A stretch of 64,000 bases of DNA from a virus: the IMG/VR virus record IMGVR_UViG_3300035670_013168, positions 1 through 64,000 of that record. One strand, 5' to 3'. A model generated the notes under the pieces. It did not search any database. It was not told where the DNA came from and saw only the letters and a list, made by a program, of their open reading frames with translations. Below, piece after piece: positions 28,615 through 38,485 of this stretch (the first letter of the stretch is position 1; the number at the start of each line of letters is the position of its first letter). The position numbers and the translations under genes are program-made.

Positions 28615-31600
28615 TAGTACCTCCTAATCACTCCCACAAGCTGCTGCAGTAGTAGCTGTCCTGCTGCCCTATCATTTGGTCCTAGGTACAGGTCAAATGT
28701 GTTGTACCTTATTTTTGGCCTTTCGAGCATGTGTGGCTCAACAACGAAGTTCACACCAAGGAACTTTGTTTTTTGAGGTATGAGGTTCTCAATCATCTGC
28801 GATATTGTTGAGTCAAACCACTTGAAGAATGAGAAGAAGGTCTTAAAATTGACCTTGTCATTGAGCCTATTGAAGTAAATATCTCTCAATGTCTGGAGGT
28901 CTGGATAGTCCTCTGAGAACTGTAACTCCGGCCGCCCTATGTAGTTGTCAAACGACTCCAACGTTGAGAATATTCTTATAATGTCCTCATTTAGAGCCTG
29001 CACAGCATTTATCTCTATGGAGAATCTCGTGTCATCTACGGGCTGCTCATCCTGTGGTATCTCATGCAGCGGTGCAAATACACCTCCAAATTTTTTGATA
29101 TTCTGCTGGCTCTTCCATGATCTAACTCGAATCTTGTTAAAGTTCGTTGCTTGATCAAAGTATGGATTGACAGTCGAGTACGTGACTAACTCAGGGACCA
29201 GAACATTCTTATTTGACTCAAATCCTGTTCCAGTAAAGTGATAGAGATTTTGTGACATGTCTATGACTCGTATATTTCCAAGTGCATCAGAATCACTTGT
29301 CTCCTGAATAAAGTCCAAATCGACTCGAACCTTTTCCCACGATCCTGAAACTGAATTGACAAAGTTAAAGTGTGTCTTTGCGTCCTCTGCACCAACTGAA
29401 AGAGGGTTCAAAGTGTGCTCTCTTTTCTCGGAGTCAGTCAGCGCCTTTGTCCAGAATCGTAGGTTCATCACTCTTCCACCGAAGAATGAGTCCCTCTCGA
29501 ATGAGCCTACACTAGTGTGTGAGAGGCCTCGAAGGGATGATCCGACAGGAATCGACTGTGAGCCAATATGAATCACTGTTCCTGACATATTGAGACGCTG
29601 AGTTCCTACACCTGTGCTTCCCCAAGTCGTTAGTATGCTTGTTCCTAGGCCTGCTGTGCCTGGAACTGAGTCGTCAAAGTACACAGAATTTTCATAATCA
29701 TCTGACAAGTTTCCGCCCTGCTGCTTTGCGGCTCGAAGGAACCATGATGACGAGACAACAGATCCTATGTCATCATTCCTTCTCCTTCCAAAGCATATGT
29801 GCCAGTAGTCACCATCAAATATGTTGACGCCTGTTAGCGGAAGGTACAGAGTAGGTGCGGCTGTTGCGCTCCATGTGTCTCGAAACACTAGCATCAGAGA
29901 TGATGTCGTGTTATTAAGCTCCGAGCCTGACAGTGCAATCAGATTTATGTAGGTAGAGTCAAGTTGTCCGGAGATGTTCTCCGAGCCCGAGGTGGCGAAT
30001 CGAACTAGAGAGCATGTTGCGGGTGTTTTTACGTTCAGATAAGAAGGCGCAGGGAGCTTATATGTGGCCTCATAGGTCCACGATCCAGACGTCAGAATTC
30101 TATCAAATGCGGGTGTAGCTCCAGGCAGAGGATATCCTGGCTCGTCACGAACAACAGTGCTTATTTCAGAGAATGACAGTGTACCACTGTCAAGAAGCCC
30201 TGGAGACATGAGGTGAGGAAGAGAATTTGGAATGCCTTGAGGATTGAGAGTTACAGTTGCCTGAGAGTGTGACCCGGAGAACTCAATGGCCCTCAGCGTC
30301 GATGTCTTTCTGACTCTCTGATCTGATATTCTACCTGTTCTTGTTCCACCGAACTCTCGAAATCTAAAATTTGAGTCAGGATTTAGACCCATGTCTCTTA
30401 TGAGAGACTTTATGCTGTGAAGAGTTCCCTTTGATCTAATGATCTCAACCATGTCGCTGAGAATTCTTCGCCAGATCTGATTCTGAACTTGTTGAAGACT
30501 AGAGACAGCAAGTGTTGGATCTGTCTTGATGGTGGCTCTTCCATAGAACTGATCCACAGATGAGTTGGGGAAGAGATCTGGGAGAGTGATGCCATACGTC
30601 TCGGCAAGGTAAGGAAGAAATGAGTTCGCAATTGTTCCTGCCTCTATTGGATCAATTTTCCTCTGCTTGCCGAACTGATCGAGGAATATCTTGATCTCAT
30701 CAAAGTGCTTTGCCCAAATGAACAGTAGCGAGGCAATTATCTGAGCAGATCCTAACTTTCCTCCACCAGGAAAGTCCTGTGTCTTGCCATACTCATCGGT
30801 TATTGTTCCAAAGTCCTTGTCAGGATCAAATCCTTCGAAAATGCTCGCTTCCTGCAGATAGTGTCTGGGTATTAGCTTAGATATGAGATTTGGATTATTT
30901 GCATCGTATTCAGACGCAGTAACAAGAAGAGACTCGTTGAGAGACACTACGTCCGGATGACTTGGAAACAGCACGGGAGACGTCTCCTCGTGCTCATAGT
31001 GCAGAGGAGGAGATCCCACCAAGTCTCCTCTAACACTTGCCCATGTATTTGTTACAGAGGTGTGCAGACCATTTCCGCTGGTGTCTATGATGCTGGAGTT
31101 TCCGGAAAATGATCCAGTTGGCTCGTTAAACTTATAGTAAAGTTTGAGATGTGGCTCTGCGTATATTGAAGTGTAAGCTGACCTCTTTTGCTCAGTAATA
31201 TTCCTCGCTGAGTGAAAAACTCTCAGCTCATCAATCGATCCTGAAAACGTTTGAGAGAAGCTGAGCCCTGCGCCTATTGATCCAAAGTTACCTACTTTGT
31301 GATTTGTTCCGCTTGCAATTGTTAGGCTCTCGTTTCCATATCCAAAAGCGCCCATCTCCAGCGGCGTTGAGGCAGCTTTAATCTCAAAGTCCTGATAGAG
31401 TCGAACTGCATTGACACCAGGTGTGGAATCATACACAGCACACACGTGGTGAAACTCTCCCTTGTTTATCGGCATCGAAGCGCTTATAAACGACGACCCT
31501 GAGGACACCAACATTAGAAAGTTCACAGAAGCGTCTGTGTTCAATGTTGAGCTCAGAGCCAGTGTTATCCCATGGTCCTGATTTCGAAGTCTCTGAAGAA

Positions 31601-32174
31601 CAACCTGGTTACCCTGTGTCAATCCTGGCGGCACTCGTAGGTGCATCTCAAAGCTTATAGGATCTTCTCCTTGATCGAGCACAGCTTTTCCGGTTGAAAC
31701 CTTGGACAAAGAAGGCGCGTACGCACCTTGTCGATCTCTCACAATAAGGTGAGTGCCACCGGAAGGAGCACCGCTACCTGAAAAATTGAGATATCCTAGG
31801 CTCTTTGGGAATATGTCAAGAACATATTTCTCAAATCCCGTCAGGCTGTCTAGGAACTCTAAGACCTCTCTCTTAGAACCGTCAAACGGGTAGTTATTGA
31901 TGATTAGATCAAACGTGGTGTTTATCTTCGCCTCAGCTGAGCTAAAGAATGTGTGATTCTCAAATTTTGACCAGTCAAGAGGTATTTGCTGTGTCGACTT
32001 AATTGGTGAACCAGGAGGATCATATCTAAATGATTGAGTAAATGACTGAATCGATCCGCTAAGTGTGGCGGCATTTACATTGACAACAGCAGCAGCATCT
32101 CCCGTAAGTCCTCTTACTATGCTAGGCGTAAAGAGGCTCGATCCTGGCGCAAACGTGTTTCCCTGTCTTCTCAT
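28614..32174 (-). CDS. Baseplate-type virion protein with two LamG-like domains
   Basis: A 1186-residue protein. Residues about 165-330 are a first LamG-like unit (EFHHVCAVYDSTPG near 240; SGSIDELRVFHSARN near 311-325). Residues 480-600 contain IWRRILSDMVEIIRSKGTLHS and SLIRDMGLNP, a pattern I know from baseplate proteins that close the wedge region (P2 gpI-like KGT motif). A second LamG-like unit lies around 690-910 (DYWHICFGRR; RVMNLRFWTKALTDSEK). The C-terminal 120 residues are helical. It comes two genes after gp6, where T4-like phages carry large wedge proteins such as gp7. The start overlaps the upstream stop (ATGA). Confidence 0.72.
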   Translation of the reverse strand: MRRQGNTFAPGSSLFTPSIVRGLTGDAAAVVNVNAATLSGSIQSFTQSFRYDPPGSPIKSTQQIPLDWSKFENHTFFSSAEAKINTTFDLIINNYPFDGSKREVLEFLDSLTGFEKYVLDIFPKSLGYLNFSGSGAPSGGTHLIVRDRQGAYAPSLSKVSTGKAVLDQGEDPISFEMHLRVPPGLTQGNQVVLQRLRNQDHGITLALSSTLNTDASVNFLMLVSSGSSFISASMPINKGEFHHVCAVYDSTPGVNAVRLYQDFEIKAASTPLEMGAFGYGNESLTIASGTNHKVGNFGSIGAGLSFSQTFSGSIDELRVFHSARNITEQKRSAYTSIYAEPHLKLYYKFNEPTGSFSGNSSIIDTSGNGLHTSVTNTWASVRGDLVGSPPLHYEHEETSPVLFPSHPDVVSLNESLLVTASEYDANNPNLISKLIPRHYLQEASIFEGFDPDKDFGTITDEYGKTQDFPGGGKLGSAQIIASLLFIWAKHFDEIKIFLDQFGKQRKIDPIEAGTIANSFLPYLAETYGITLPDLFPNSSVDQFYGRATIKTDPTLAVSSLQQVQNQIWRRILSDMVEIIRSKGTLHSIKSLIRDMGLNPDSNFRFREFGGTRTGRISDQRVRKTSTLRAIEFSGSHSQATVTLNPQGIPNSLPHLMSPGLLDSGTLSFSEISTVVRDEPGYPLPGATPAFDRILTSGSWTYEATYKLPAPSYLNVKTPATCSLVRFATSGSENISGQLDSTYINLIALSGSELNNTTSSLMLVFRDTWSATAAPTLYLPLTGVNIFDGDYWHICFGRRRNDDIGSVVSSSWFLRAAKQQGGNLSDDYENSVYFDDSVPGTAGLGTSILTTWGSTGVGTQRLNMSGTVIHIGSQSIPVGSSLRGLSHTSVGSFERDSFFGGRVMNLRFWTKALTDSEKREHTLNPLSVGAEDAKTHFNFVNSVSGSWEKVRVDLDFIQETSDSDALGNIRVIDMSQNLYHFTGTGFESNKNVLVPELVTYSTVNPYFDQATNFNKIRVRSWKSQQNIKKFGGVFAPLHEIPQDEQPVDDTRFSIEINAVQALNEDIIRIFSTLESFDNYIGRPELQFSEDYPDLQTLRDIYFNRLNDKVNFKTFFSFFKWFDSTISQMIENLIPQKTKFLGVNFVVEPHMLERPKIRYNTFDLYLGPNDRAAGQLLLQQLVGVIRRY

Positions 32175-33715
32175 TTGACATTTACTCTAAATTCAGGACT
32201 CTTCTGCGCCACCTGCAACTCTACTCCCCTGTCAATGACAAGAAACTCAAAGTGATAAACTCTTCCAGGAGGAAGTGCACTTGTCTTGAAGTTAAAGAAC
32301 ATGCCATCAGAGTCTGTTGAGCATCGAGTCCCATACGAGCTCCTCTCGTATGGAATTACAACTCTACCTGTGTCAGAGTCTACGACTCGATAGTACACTT
32401 CCTCAAACATTTCACTCTTGACATTCCTGTAAGACTTTGCGGGTTTGTTCTGGACATTGTTTGTGTCTAATCCAAACACTCTCACTTTGACGGTGTCACT
32501 GAGAGAGTAATCTCCCAGGAGATTGACGACCTTGAGCACAGGGTTCCTCGGGATGTATGTCAGAGATGTTCTCGTTGGAGATGTGACCACAAGTGAGGAC
32601 GTGTGGTAGCCTATTGTTCCATCATTTGACGACCAGATCTCACTGAAGGTTATTGACCCACTGCTTCTCACTACATCGCCTATCGTTGTAGTTCCACTTA
32701 TGACTGAAGTGTCGACAGATGAGAGAGCAAATGTTGTATAATAGAGGCCAGATATCCCTGTTCCATCCGTGCTTATGTTGTATTGGCTCACATCAATTGT
32801 CTTTGAGAAAGATCCTGTCTCAATTCTCAGCTTCATACATGAGTCACCAACAACAGGAACGAGTGATGATCCTGATACTATATTGGCTGGAAGGCCTCGA
32901 TGGTAGTTGGACAAGAAAAGTGATCCTGAGACATCAAATATAAATGACTCATGATAGTCCTGTATTGTGTCATTAAACGTGACATGAATTGACGGCCGAA
33001 GAAACACATTCTTCGAGTGCCTTGATCCAAATCTCTTGACAAATCTTGTCTTTTGATCTTCCTCCTCCGAGCCTGTGAAGGAGAGCCTAAAGCCACAGTC
33101 AGGAAGGATTCCGGCGAGAGTCGCAGACACAATTTTTGTGACGTCTACCGATAGATCCTCTGTGCCTATGGAAAAGTGCTGCGTTACGCCTAGCTGGACA
33201 ATACCGGCGCCAAGTGTTCCAGATCCTATGACATCAATATCGCTCGATCCTAGCAGGCCTATGCTGTTGGCACCGGTTGTGAACCAAGGATAAACAGTTC
33301 CGTCTCGATACGATGCAGTCACAAAGTTTGTGACATCGATGTCGGAGAAGGATCCCACATCTCTTCCGTCACCCTCATCGAATGACTGTGACAGTGGGTA
33401 AACTGAGAGCCTAAAATTACGAGGAACAGTCTGCGTTCCTAAAGCATCATAGAGTTTTAGAGTGCATCGAAAGCTAGGATCATTTATGTCAAGTATGGAG
33501 GACGTGAGAGCACGAATTGTGTCATACTCAAACTTAAGTAATCCTCTAGAGACCTCTATTGGCGCTGTCTCTCCTGATACTCTTGACTCATCGTAGAGCT
33601 TAAAAATGTCTATTGTACCTGCTCGACCCACATTTGCATCTGTCGCTCGAAAATCATTTGCAATGATTTTGTTGGTGATGTATGTGTCCTTGCTAGCTGT
33701 AAGAATGAGGTACAC
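32171..33715 (-). CDS. Virion structural protein downstream of gp6
   Basis: About 514 residues. The start chosen is GTG at 33715 because GAGGAG lies 6 bases upstream (33722-33727); an in-frame TTG at 33751 would add 12 residues inside the gp6 gene and has no ribosome binding site. The product begins MYLILTASKDTYITNKIIAND. It is beta-rich with repeated SGS and VTS strands, including GFRLSFTGSEEEDQKTRF, and ends VAQKSPEFRVNVK. No domain is recognised. Its position suggests a baseplate wedge or peripheral protein. Confidence 0.66.
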   Translation of the reverse strand: MYLILTASKDTYITNKIIANDFRATDANVGRAGTIDIFKLYDESRVSGETAPIEVSRGLLKFEYDTIRALTSSILDINDPSFRCTLKLYDALGTQTVPRNFRLSVYPLSQSFDEGDGRDVGSFSDIDVTNFVTASYRDGTVYPWFTTGANSIGLLGSSDIDVIGSGTLGAGIVQLGVTQHFSIGTEDLSVDVTKIVSATLAGILPDCGFRLSFTGSEEEDQKTRFVKRFGSRHSKNVFLRPSIHVTFNDTIQDYHESFIFDVSGSLFLSNYHRGLPANIVSGSSLVPVVGDSCMKLRIETGSFSKTIDVSQYNISTDGTGISGLYYTTFALSSVDTSVISGTTTIGDVVRSSGSITFSEIWSSNDGTIGYHTSSLVVTSPTRTSLTYIPRNPVLKVVNLLGDYSLSDTVKVRVFGLDTNNVQNKPAKSYRNVKSEMFEEVYYRVVDSDTGRVVIPYERSSYGTRCSTDSDGMFFNFKTSALPPGRVYHFEFLVIDRGVELQVAQKSPEFRVNVK

Positions 33716-33721
33716 TTTGAT

Positions 33722-33727
33722 CTCCTC
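33722..33727 (-). promoter_or_regulatory. Ribosome binding site that sets the start at 33715
   Basis: Minus-strand GAGGAG, six bases before the GTG at 33715. It overlaps the stop region of the gp6-like gene and is the reason for preferring the shorter reading frame. Confidence 0.6.
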
Positions 33728-35573
33728 AGATTGACGTGCCTGTGATGTCAAAGTCAGGGTATTTTAGCTCAAATATTGTTCCCCGAGGTGCCGTGATTAG
33801 CTTATTTCTAGTGGAGTTCTCGTAGTCAAAATAGAAGTCAGAGTAGATTCTATCCTGGTCTGTTCCGTTCTTTGGAAGAATGTCTAGACTTATCAGTGAG
33901 ACAACACCTGGTGTATTTATGATCACATTGATGATGTCATCAATAACAATCGGCTGATCTATCTGAAAATTGTCTACCTTGAGAATGTCTCTCAGACGGG
34001 ATATAACTGTCTGTATTGTTCCATTCTTATTCGCTGTTGGTGAGGTCATTATTCCAAATCGCACTTCAAAATTAGACACTCTTGCATCTAGAATATCCAG
34101 TGAGTCAGATATTAGACGGAACTCGTTCAAGTATGTGCTCAAATTTCTCTTAAGCGAGTCAGGCGAAACAGACAGGTTCCCAAATCTATCCTTGCTGATA
34201 ATGTAGAGTTGGGCTGCGAGAGGATTTACAGGATTGTCAGAAATTCCTGCTCTAAATACTCTGCCAAAGCTATTAGGCATTGTGTATATTCTTGCAAGTA
34301 GATCCTGACGGCTCACAATTCTTGACTGCATCTGTCTAGAGCTTGGTATTCTTGACCTGAGATCTTCCAGTGTAGGAGCGGCATCTCCGCCTCTCGCAGG
34401 ATCTGCGTTGCGAAGCTCTAGGCTACCACGAACCTGAGCAGCTTCTGATGCGCTGGGCTTATTGGGGAAGGATATGTTAAGTGAGCTGAGCACTCGAATC
34501 GATCCTGCAGCTACATTGTGCGAGAGGCCACCTCCATATCGATATCTTATTGACAGAGTTGTTCCCTTGGGACTTATGCCAAGTGTCTGCGTCTGAAGAA
34601 GTGAATTGGGATCTATTGAGAACCTAGAGAATTGCTTTTTCCCATAGAGGGGTAGGGCTAACTCACTTGGGTCAGGAACAATATCATCATCGAGAGTGTC
34701 AGCATTTCCTGCACCGAAGCGCATTGTTGTGAGACGAGTAGTTGGATCAAATGTTGAGATGAACCTCCTGGGTGCAGATATCACCTCTAGGTTCATTGGA
34801 ACAGAATTTCCATCTTCATCATAGTTTGTAATTGCTCTAAAGACAGTGTCCTGTGAAAGGCTCTCTACCTGATAGTACTCATTCCCCTCACTGTCTGACA
34901 CGGCGATAATGTCGCTGATGTCTGCATTGCTCAGAACTATCTCTCTAAATGGAACATGCTGATTGCTCAATATGAGTCTCTCAGTCGTCTCATTACCTGA
35001 GACACATAGACCTGACATTGTCACAACATACTGTGTTGGATTTCCCGAGTCATTTGTTGAAAATACCGTTGTGCTGTGAATAAAGTTTCCATCCGGATCT
35101 GTCTCTGAAAAGTCCAAATCCTCCACGAGATTGAAGGTCACACCTGAGGCTGACTTACAGACAGTTCCACTCTTTATGATCGGCAGTGCTGTAAGCTTTG
35201 GTCTATAGGATCCGTCTGCAACCTGTTCGGCAGGAGCTTTTATGTAAAATTTCACCTGGACGGATGCAGGAGAGGATCCTACAGCCTTCACTCCTGCATT
35301 TCTCAGGTGAAGTATTATGTTCTTTCTCTCAACTGCTGTGAGAGGATTTAGTTCTGTGAACTGATGATCTAGGTAGAATGAGAGGCTGTCACCAACAAAA
35401 GAGGCCATGTCGAGAAACAGGCCGCCGAGCGATGACTCTGAGAAATCCTGAATCTTGTCAGGGAAGTAAGTTCGTGCGTAGCTCAGAATTTCTGCGCGAA
35501 ATGCATCAAAGTCCTTGGAAAGGAATGTCCTGCTTCTCTCCTTGCGTAGTTGATTCTTGACATTGACTGGCAT
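33726..35573 (-). CDS. Baseplate wedge protein, gp6/J type
   Basis: A 615-residue protein. The N-terminal part has DFSESSLGGLFLDMASFVGD then LSFYLDHQFTELNPL and ERKNIILHLRNAGVK, a signature of T4 gp6-like and P2 J-like wedge proteins that form the baseplate iris. The C-terminal part (YIISKDRFGNLSVSPDSLKR, then VSNFEVRFGIMTSPTANKNG) matches the J-type domain with its terminal beta sandwich. It lies just after gp25, as in many myoviruses. The stop at 33726 overlaps the ribosome binding site of the next gene. Confidence in the gp6/J call is good. Confidence 0.85.
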   Translation of the reverse strand: MPVNVKNQLRKERSRTFLSKDFDAFRAEILSYARTYFPDKIQDFSESSLGGLFLDMASFVGDSLSFYLDHQFTELNPLTAVERKNIILHLRNAGVKAVGSSPASVQVKFYIKAPAEQVADGSYRPKLTALPIIKSGTVCKSASGVTFNLVEDLDFSETDPDGNFIHSTTVFSTNDSGNPTQYVVTMSGLCVSGNETTERLILSNQHVPFREIVLSNADISDIIAVSDSEGNEYYQVESLSQDTVFRAITNYDEDGNSVPMNLEVISAPRRFISTFDPTTRLTTMRFGAGNADTLDDDIVPDPSELALPLYGKKQFSRFSIDPNSLLQTQTLGISPKGTTLSIRYRYGGGLSHNVAAGSIRVLSSLNISFPNKPSASEAAQVRGSLELRNADPARGGDAAPTLEDLRSRIPSSRQMQSRIVSRQDLLARIYTMPNSFGRVFRAGISDNPVNPLAAQLYIISKDRFGNLSVSPDSLKRNLSTYLNEFRLISDSLDILDARVSNFEVRFGIMTSPTANKNGTIQTVISRLRDILKVDNFQIDQPIVIDDIINVIINTPGVVSLISLDILPKNGTDQDRIYSDFYFDYENSTRNKLITAPRGTIFELKYPDFDITGTSI

Positions 35574-35578
35574 GTTTA

Positions 35579-36070
35579 TTATCCCGCAGTGTATACTATC
35601 GCTTCTATTATACGCTCTCGCTGAGAGAGTGCTGAGACTTTGTAAGTAATACGCACTCCTACTTTTGCGACATCCTTATTATCTCTTCTATCAACTAGTG
35701 GTTCAAATGTGAGAAGCTGCACAAACGGCATGTACTTCTCTGTGGTTCGTCTAATTCTTCTTACGGCTTCCTCATCAAATCTATCAGTTCCGAGCTCAAA
35801 TGCCAGCTCAGTTAAATTTGCTCCAAAGTCATAGAGTCCTAGACGCTCACCATGATTTGTCATGATCATGTTTCGAAAGTTGTCTGCGATGTTGTTGTCG
35901 ATGTCCGTGTGCATCTTCAGCAGGCCATCGCTTCCTACTCCGAGCTCAACAGGAACTTTTATTCCAATGGGAATAAGAACTCTGTCAGAAAGTGTCTTTG
36001 AGCTACGAGCATCAAAGTCCTCTTTAGACTCTCCAACAGAAGAAAAGTCGTACTTTTTTCTAATGGCCAT
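35579..36070 (-). CDS. Baseplate wedge protein gp25 (GPW/gp25 family)
   Basis: A 163-residue protein with the family core at about residues 50-140: IDNNIADNFRNMIMTNHGERLGL, then YDFGANLTELAFELGT. This corresponds to the 'N-x-x-L-L-T-x-G-E-R-x-x-x-P-x-F-G' pattern of T4 gp25 and P2 W. The N-terminal 45 residues are extra relative to T4 gp25 (132 residues). It joins gp6 in the inner baseplate ring. A purine-rich GAGAGGAGGAAG stretch lies about 12-23 bases before the ATG. The gene follows a 60-base gap with no convincing promoter. Confidence 0.92.
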   Translation of the reverse strand: MAIRKKYDFSSVGESKEDFDARSSKTLSDRVLIPIGIKVPVELGVGSDGLLKMHTDIDNNIADNFRNMIMTNHGERLGLYDFGANLTELAFELGTDRFDEEAVRRIRRTTEKYMPFVQLLTFEPLVDRRDNKDVAKVGVRITYKVSALSQRERIIEAIVYTAG

Positions 36071-36130
36071 TGATGCTAACTTCCTCCTCTCTAACTATGC
36101 TCAGAGATGAAGATGACAACTCAGTCTTTT

Positions 36131-36436
36131 TCAGGAGAGGCTTCCAAAGCCCTCGTGCTTTGCAGATGCAGAACTTGATGTTGCTCCTGAAGCTGTCAAT
36201 GATCCACTTGTAAACGTGGTGGACACAGATATCCCTGCAGCAATTGTAGAGACTACTTGTGTGATGTCTACATCTGCAGAGGACACGTACTCGTGTATAG
36301 CGGCGGCAAGCATTTTAGCAAATGCACTAATGTTGTCTTCTGGGTTTGTCCCTTCTTGTGTGCCTCTGTTGGCTGAGTCCTGAACTGCCTGCCTTATGTC
36401 TTTTTCAAGTTTTTCTCTGGCGACCTTTAGAGACAT
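36131..36436 (-). CDS. Small hypothetical protein between gp5-like and gp25
   Basis: About 101 residues starting MSLKVAREKLEKDIRQAV. The ATG at 36436 has GGAGAG five bases upstream and overlaps the stop region of the gp5-like gene; an in-frame TTG at 36448 lacks such a site. The first 60 residues are helical. The C-terminus is a Ser/Ala/Gly/Thr-rich tail ending KHEGFGSLS, which resembles a flexible virion-attached tail. Function unknown; conserved position between hub and wedge genes hints at a small baseplate or assembly factor. Confidence 0.6.
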   Translation of the reverse strand: MSLKVAREKLEKDIRQAVQDSANRGTQEGTNPEDNISAFAKMLAAAIHEYVSSADVDITQVVSTIAAGISVSTTFTSGSLTASGATSSSASAKHEGFGSLS

Positions 36437-36437
36437 A

Positions 36438-38114
36438 TTACTCTCCAAATACTCTTGTTGATTGAAGGTTTGTTATCTCCTGCTTTCTCTGCAGTATATC
36501 GGTTTGAAGCATTGTTGCACCCTGTGTAATTTGAGGAGACGGCAGTCCATATCCAGGAGTTGTGTGTGTCAACAGTTTTTGACAAAATTGATCTATGGCA
36601 TCATACGTCTTTGTTAGAAGCTTCTCAAGTTCAGAATACTTTACATAGGGTTCTGAGCCCTTCTCTCCCGGGCCTGCTCCTTGATCAGGCTGTCCTAGAT
36701 AGATCTTGTTTCCACTTATCTGAACTATTCCTGAGGGCAGCAAATATACTGACGCAGCATCATCATTCAACGCTCCCTCTTTGATTATTCGAATTCCTCC
36801 GTTAATTGTTCCTCGATCGGTCTCTTTTCTTGCTATGATTCGAATTTCATCTGACTTCATAACAATGAAAGGACTGTCTACAATGTTCTCTATGTCACCC
36901 TCAAACGCGGGATAAATTAGATCACTAGTAACATTAAAATTTGCGTCTCCATTTGTTCTCATGGAGACGTATATCCTACTAGCGTCTGCTAAAAAGTCAG
37001 GATCTCCTTCTTGAGGCCTGTCGAGCCTGTTCCACTCTATAGAGGACCTTACTGAGTCATTGACATATACAGCGGCATTCTTATCAACCTCAAGCTTACC
37101 TCTCGTGTTCTGAATCACACGCGGCTGCGTGTCCTTTACTGTTCTGTTGTCCTGCTCAGGCTGTGACTGCTCATAAAATCTTCCTCTTCCGGAAACTATG
37201 TCTATGGTCCCACAGAAGTCAGGAATTGGAGTTGTTGCAACATTCGAAGAGTCGACATCAACATAAGCATTGCTGTTGACAGCGCTGTCAGGCCTATTTG
37301 TTGCGCTCCAGCCTCTATCTTGTCCTAGACATATGAGTGTATTGTTAGACCCCTGCAAAACCAGATCACCTGGTCGCTTTGTGAACCTTGGAACAGGCTC
37401 TAGAACAAATGACTGCATTGCAAGAGAGCCTGTGTAGATCTGATCGAATGGATTTACAGTGGGAGACTCTTCTGATGGTCTTATAGTTGGTGAAGACTCT
37501 TCGTCTGTTTCTGCACCGTTAGGATATCCAGGAGGACCGGGGTTCTTACCTGCATCCTTAACGCCATCAAACGGATTAGTCTCTTCAGCGTCATCATCAT
37601 CACCTGCCGCACGCACCAATGTGTCAGTCGTGACCTTGTCAAAATAAAGAGCGTGTCTTCTATCAGCGTGCGTAAAGTTTATATCATCAACAAAGTCTGA
37701 CTCCGATATGCGACAAAGCCAGTATCCTACTTGTGCGCCTGACTCTTGCATTATCCACACAGTCTCACCTGGTTTTAGAGGCATTGAGAAATGTGGGGGA
37801 AAGAATGGAAAACAGAGTAAATTCTGCGCGGCAGCAGATGCGCCAGGTGAGCTTGTCATCTGAACGATTATGCTGTTTCTAGGTGCGGTTCGAAGTACAG
37901 TTATTCCGCCAAGAACAGAGGATGCTATGCTCTGAAGTTCATCATTAGAGCGTCTTGAAATGTCTCCTAACACTTCTGTAACTGTCGCTCTAGTAAAGGG
38001 TCCTCCTGCACCTGCAGAAGTTGCTCTCATTGAGGCGAGCTCGGACCCTATGGTTGCTGTACCAGGACCACCTGCTGCAGTTCTAATCGGATCTATTCTT
38101 GCTGACCTAGGCAT
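36438..38114 (-). CDS. Baseplate hub / spike protein, gp5-type OB fold
   Basis: A 558-residue protein. Residues about 60-160 look like the OB-fold of T4 gp5/VgrG-type hubs: an N-terminal strand with SSVLGGITVLRTAPRN, then FFPPHFSMPLKPGETVWIM and GYWLCRISESDFVDD. An acidic Pro-rich linker follows near 190-230. The C-terminal half has beta strands with VYVND, IYVSMRTNGDANFN, IVMKSDEIRII and VYLLPSGIVQISG. No lysozyme domain like that of T4 gp5 is visible. It would form the central spike that first contacts the cell envelope. One-base overlap (TAATG) with the upstream gene. Confidence 0.75.
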   Translation of the reverse strand: MPRSARIDPIRTAAGGPGTATIGSELASMRATSAGAGGPFTRATVTEVLGDISRRSNDELQSIASSVLGGITVLRTAPRNSIIVQMTSSPGASAAAQNLLCFPFFPPHFSMPLKPGETVWIMQESGAQVGYWLCRISESDFVDDINFTHADRRHALYFDKVTTDTLVRAAGDDDDAEETNPFDGVKDAGKNPGPPGYPNGAETDEESSPTIRPSEESPTVNPFDQIYTGSLAMQSFVLEPVPRFTKRPGDLVLQGSNNTLICLGQDRGWSATNRPDSAVNSNAYVDVDSSNVATTPIPDFCGTIDIVSGRGRFYEQSQPEQDNRTVKDTQPRVIQNTRGKLEVDKNAAVYVNDSVRSSIEWNRLDRPQEGDPDFLADASRIYVSMRTNGDANFNVTSDLIYPAFEGDIENIVDSPFIVMKSDEIRIIARKETDRGTINGGIRIIKEGALNDDAASVYLLPSGIVQISGNKIYLGQPDQGAGPGEKGSEPYVKYSELEKLLTKTYDAIDQFCQKLLTHTTPGYGLPSPQITQGATMLQTDILQRKQEITNLQSTRVFGE

Positions 38115-38485
38115 TATCCCCTGCTTATGGTGTCAAAGACATCGTCCGGACTTATTTTCTGATCCTGCTTCTCAGCATCGCTTATCATCTCAGCAAGTCT
38201 GAGAATCTGCTCGTTTGACTTGCTCATTCTCTCGAGGTACTTTGTGAGTGTGGCACCTAGTGACACATGCTCAGCAGTGCCAGCAGACATTCTCGACCAG
38301 GCATCTGTGAAGAGCATGGCAGCGTTCTCACGGTCGACCAGGGCATTCTCATACACTTCCTTCCACAGGAGCTTCTTCTTCTCCTCTGTGGATGTAAGCT
38401 CATCTAGAATGTCAGAGAATGCCTCAAGCTTCTTCTTGAGCTTCTCTGTGCTGTCCATCACTTTTTCCAGCTTTTCAGTTGACAC
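38114..38485 (-). CDS. Small helical hypothetical protein
   Basis: A 123-residue, highly charged, almost entirely helical protein (STEKLEKVMDSTEKLKKKL, then ILDELTSTEEKKKLLWKEVYE, later LTKYLERMSKSNEQILRLAE). It starts with GTG directly after the stop of the sigma factor gene, with GGAGGG about 10 bases upstream. Position between the late sigma factor and the baseplate hub is shared, as far as I recall, with similar small proteins of marine T4-like phages. It could be a transcription partner of the sigma factor or an assembly chaperone. Neither can be shown here. Confidence 0.6.
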   Translation of the reverse strand: MSTEKLEKVMDSTEKLKKKLEAFSDILDELTSTEEKKKLLWKEVYENALVDRENAAMLFTDAWSRMSAGTAEHVSLGATLTKYLERMSKSNEQILRLAEMISDAEKQDQKISPDDVFDTISRG

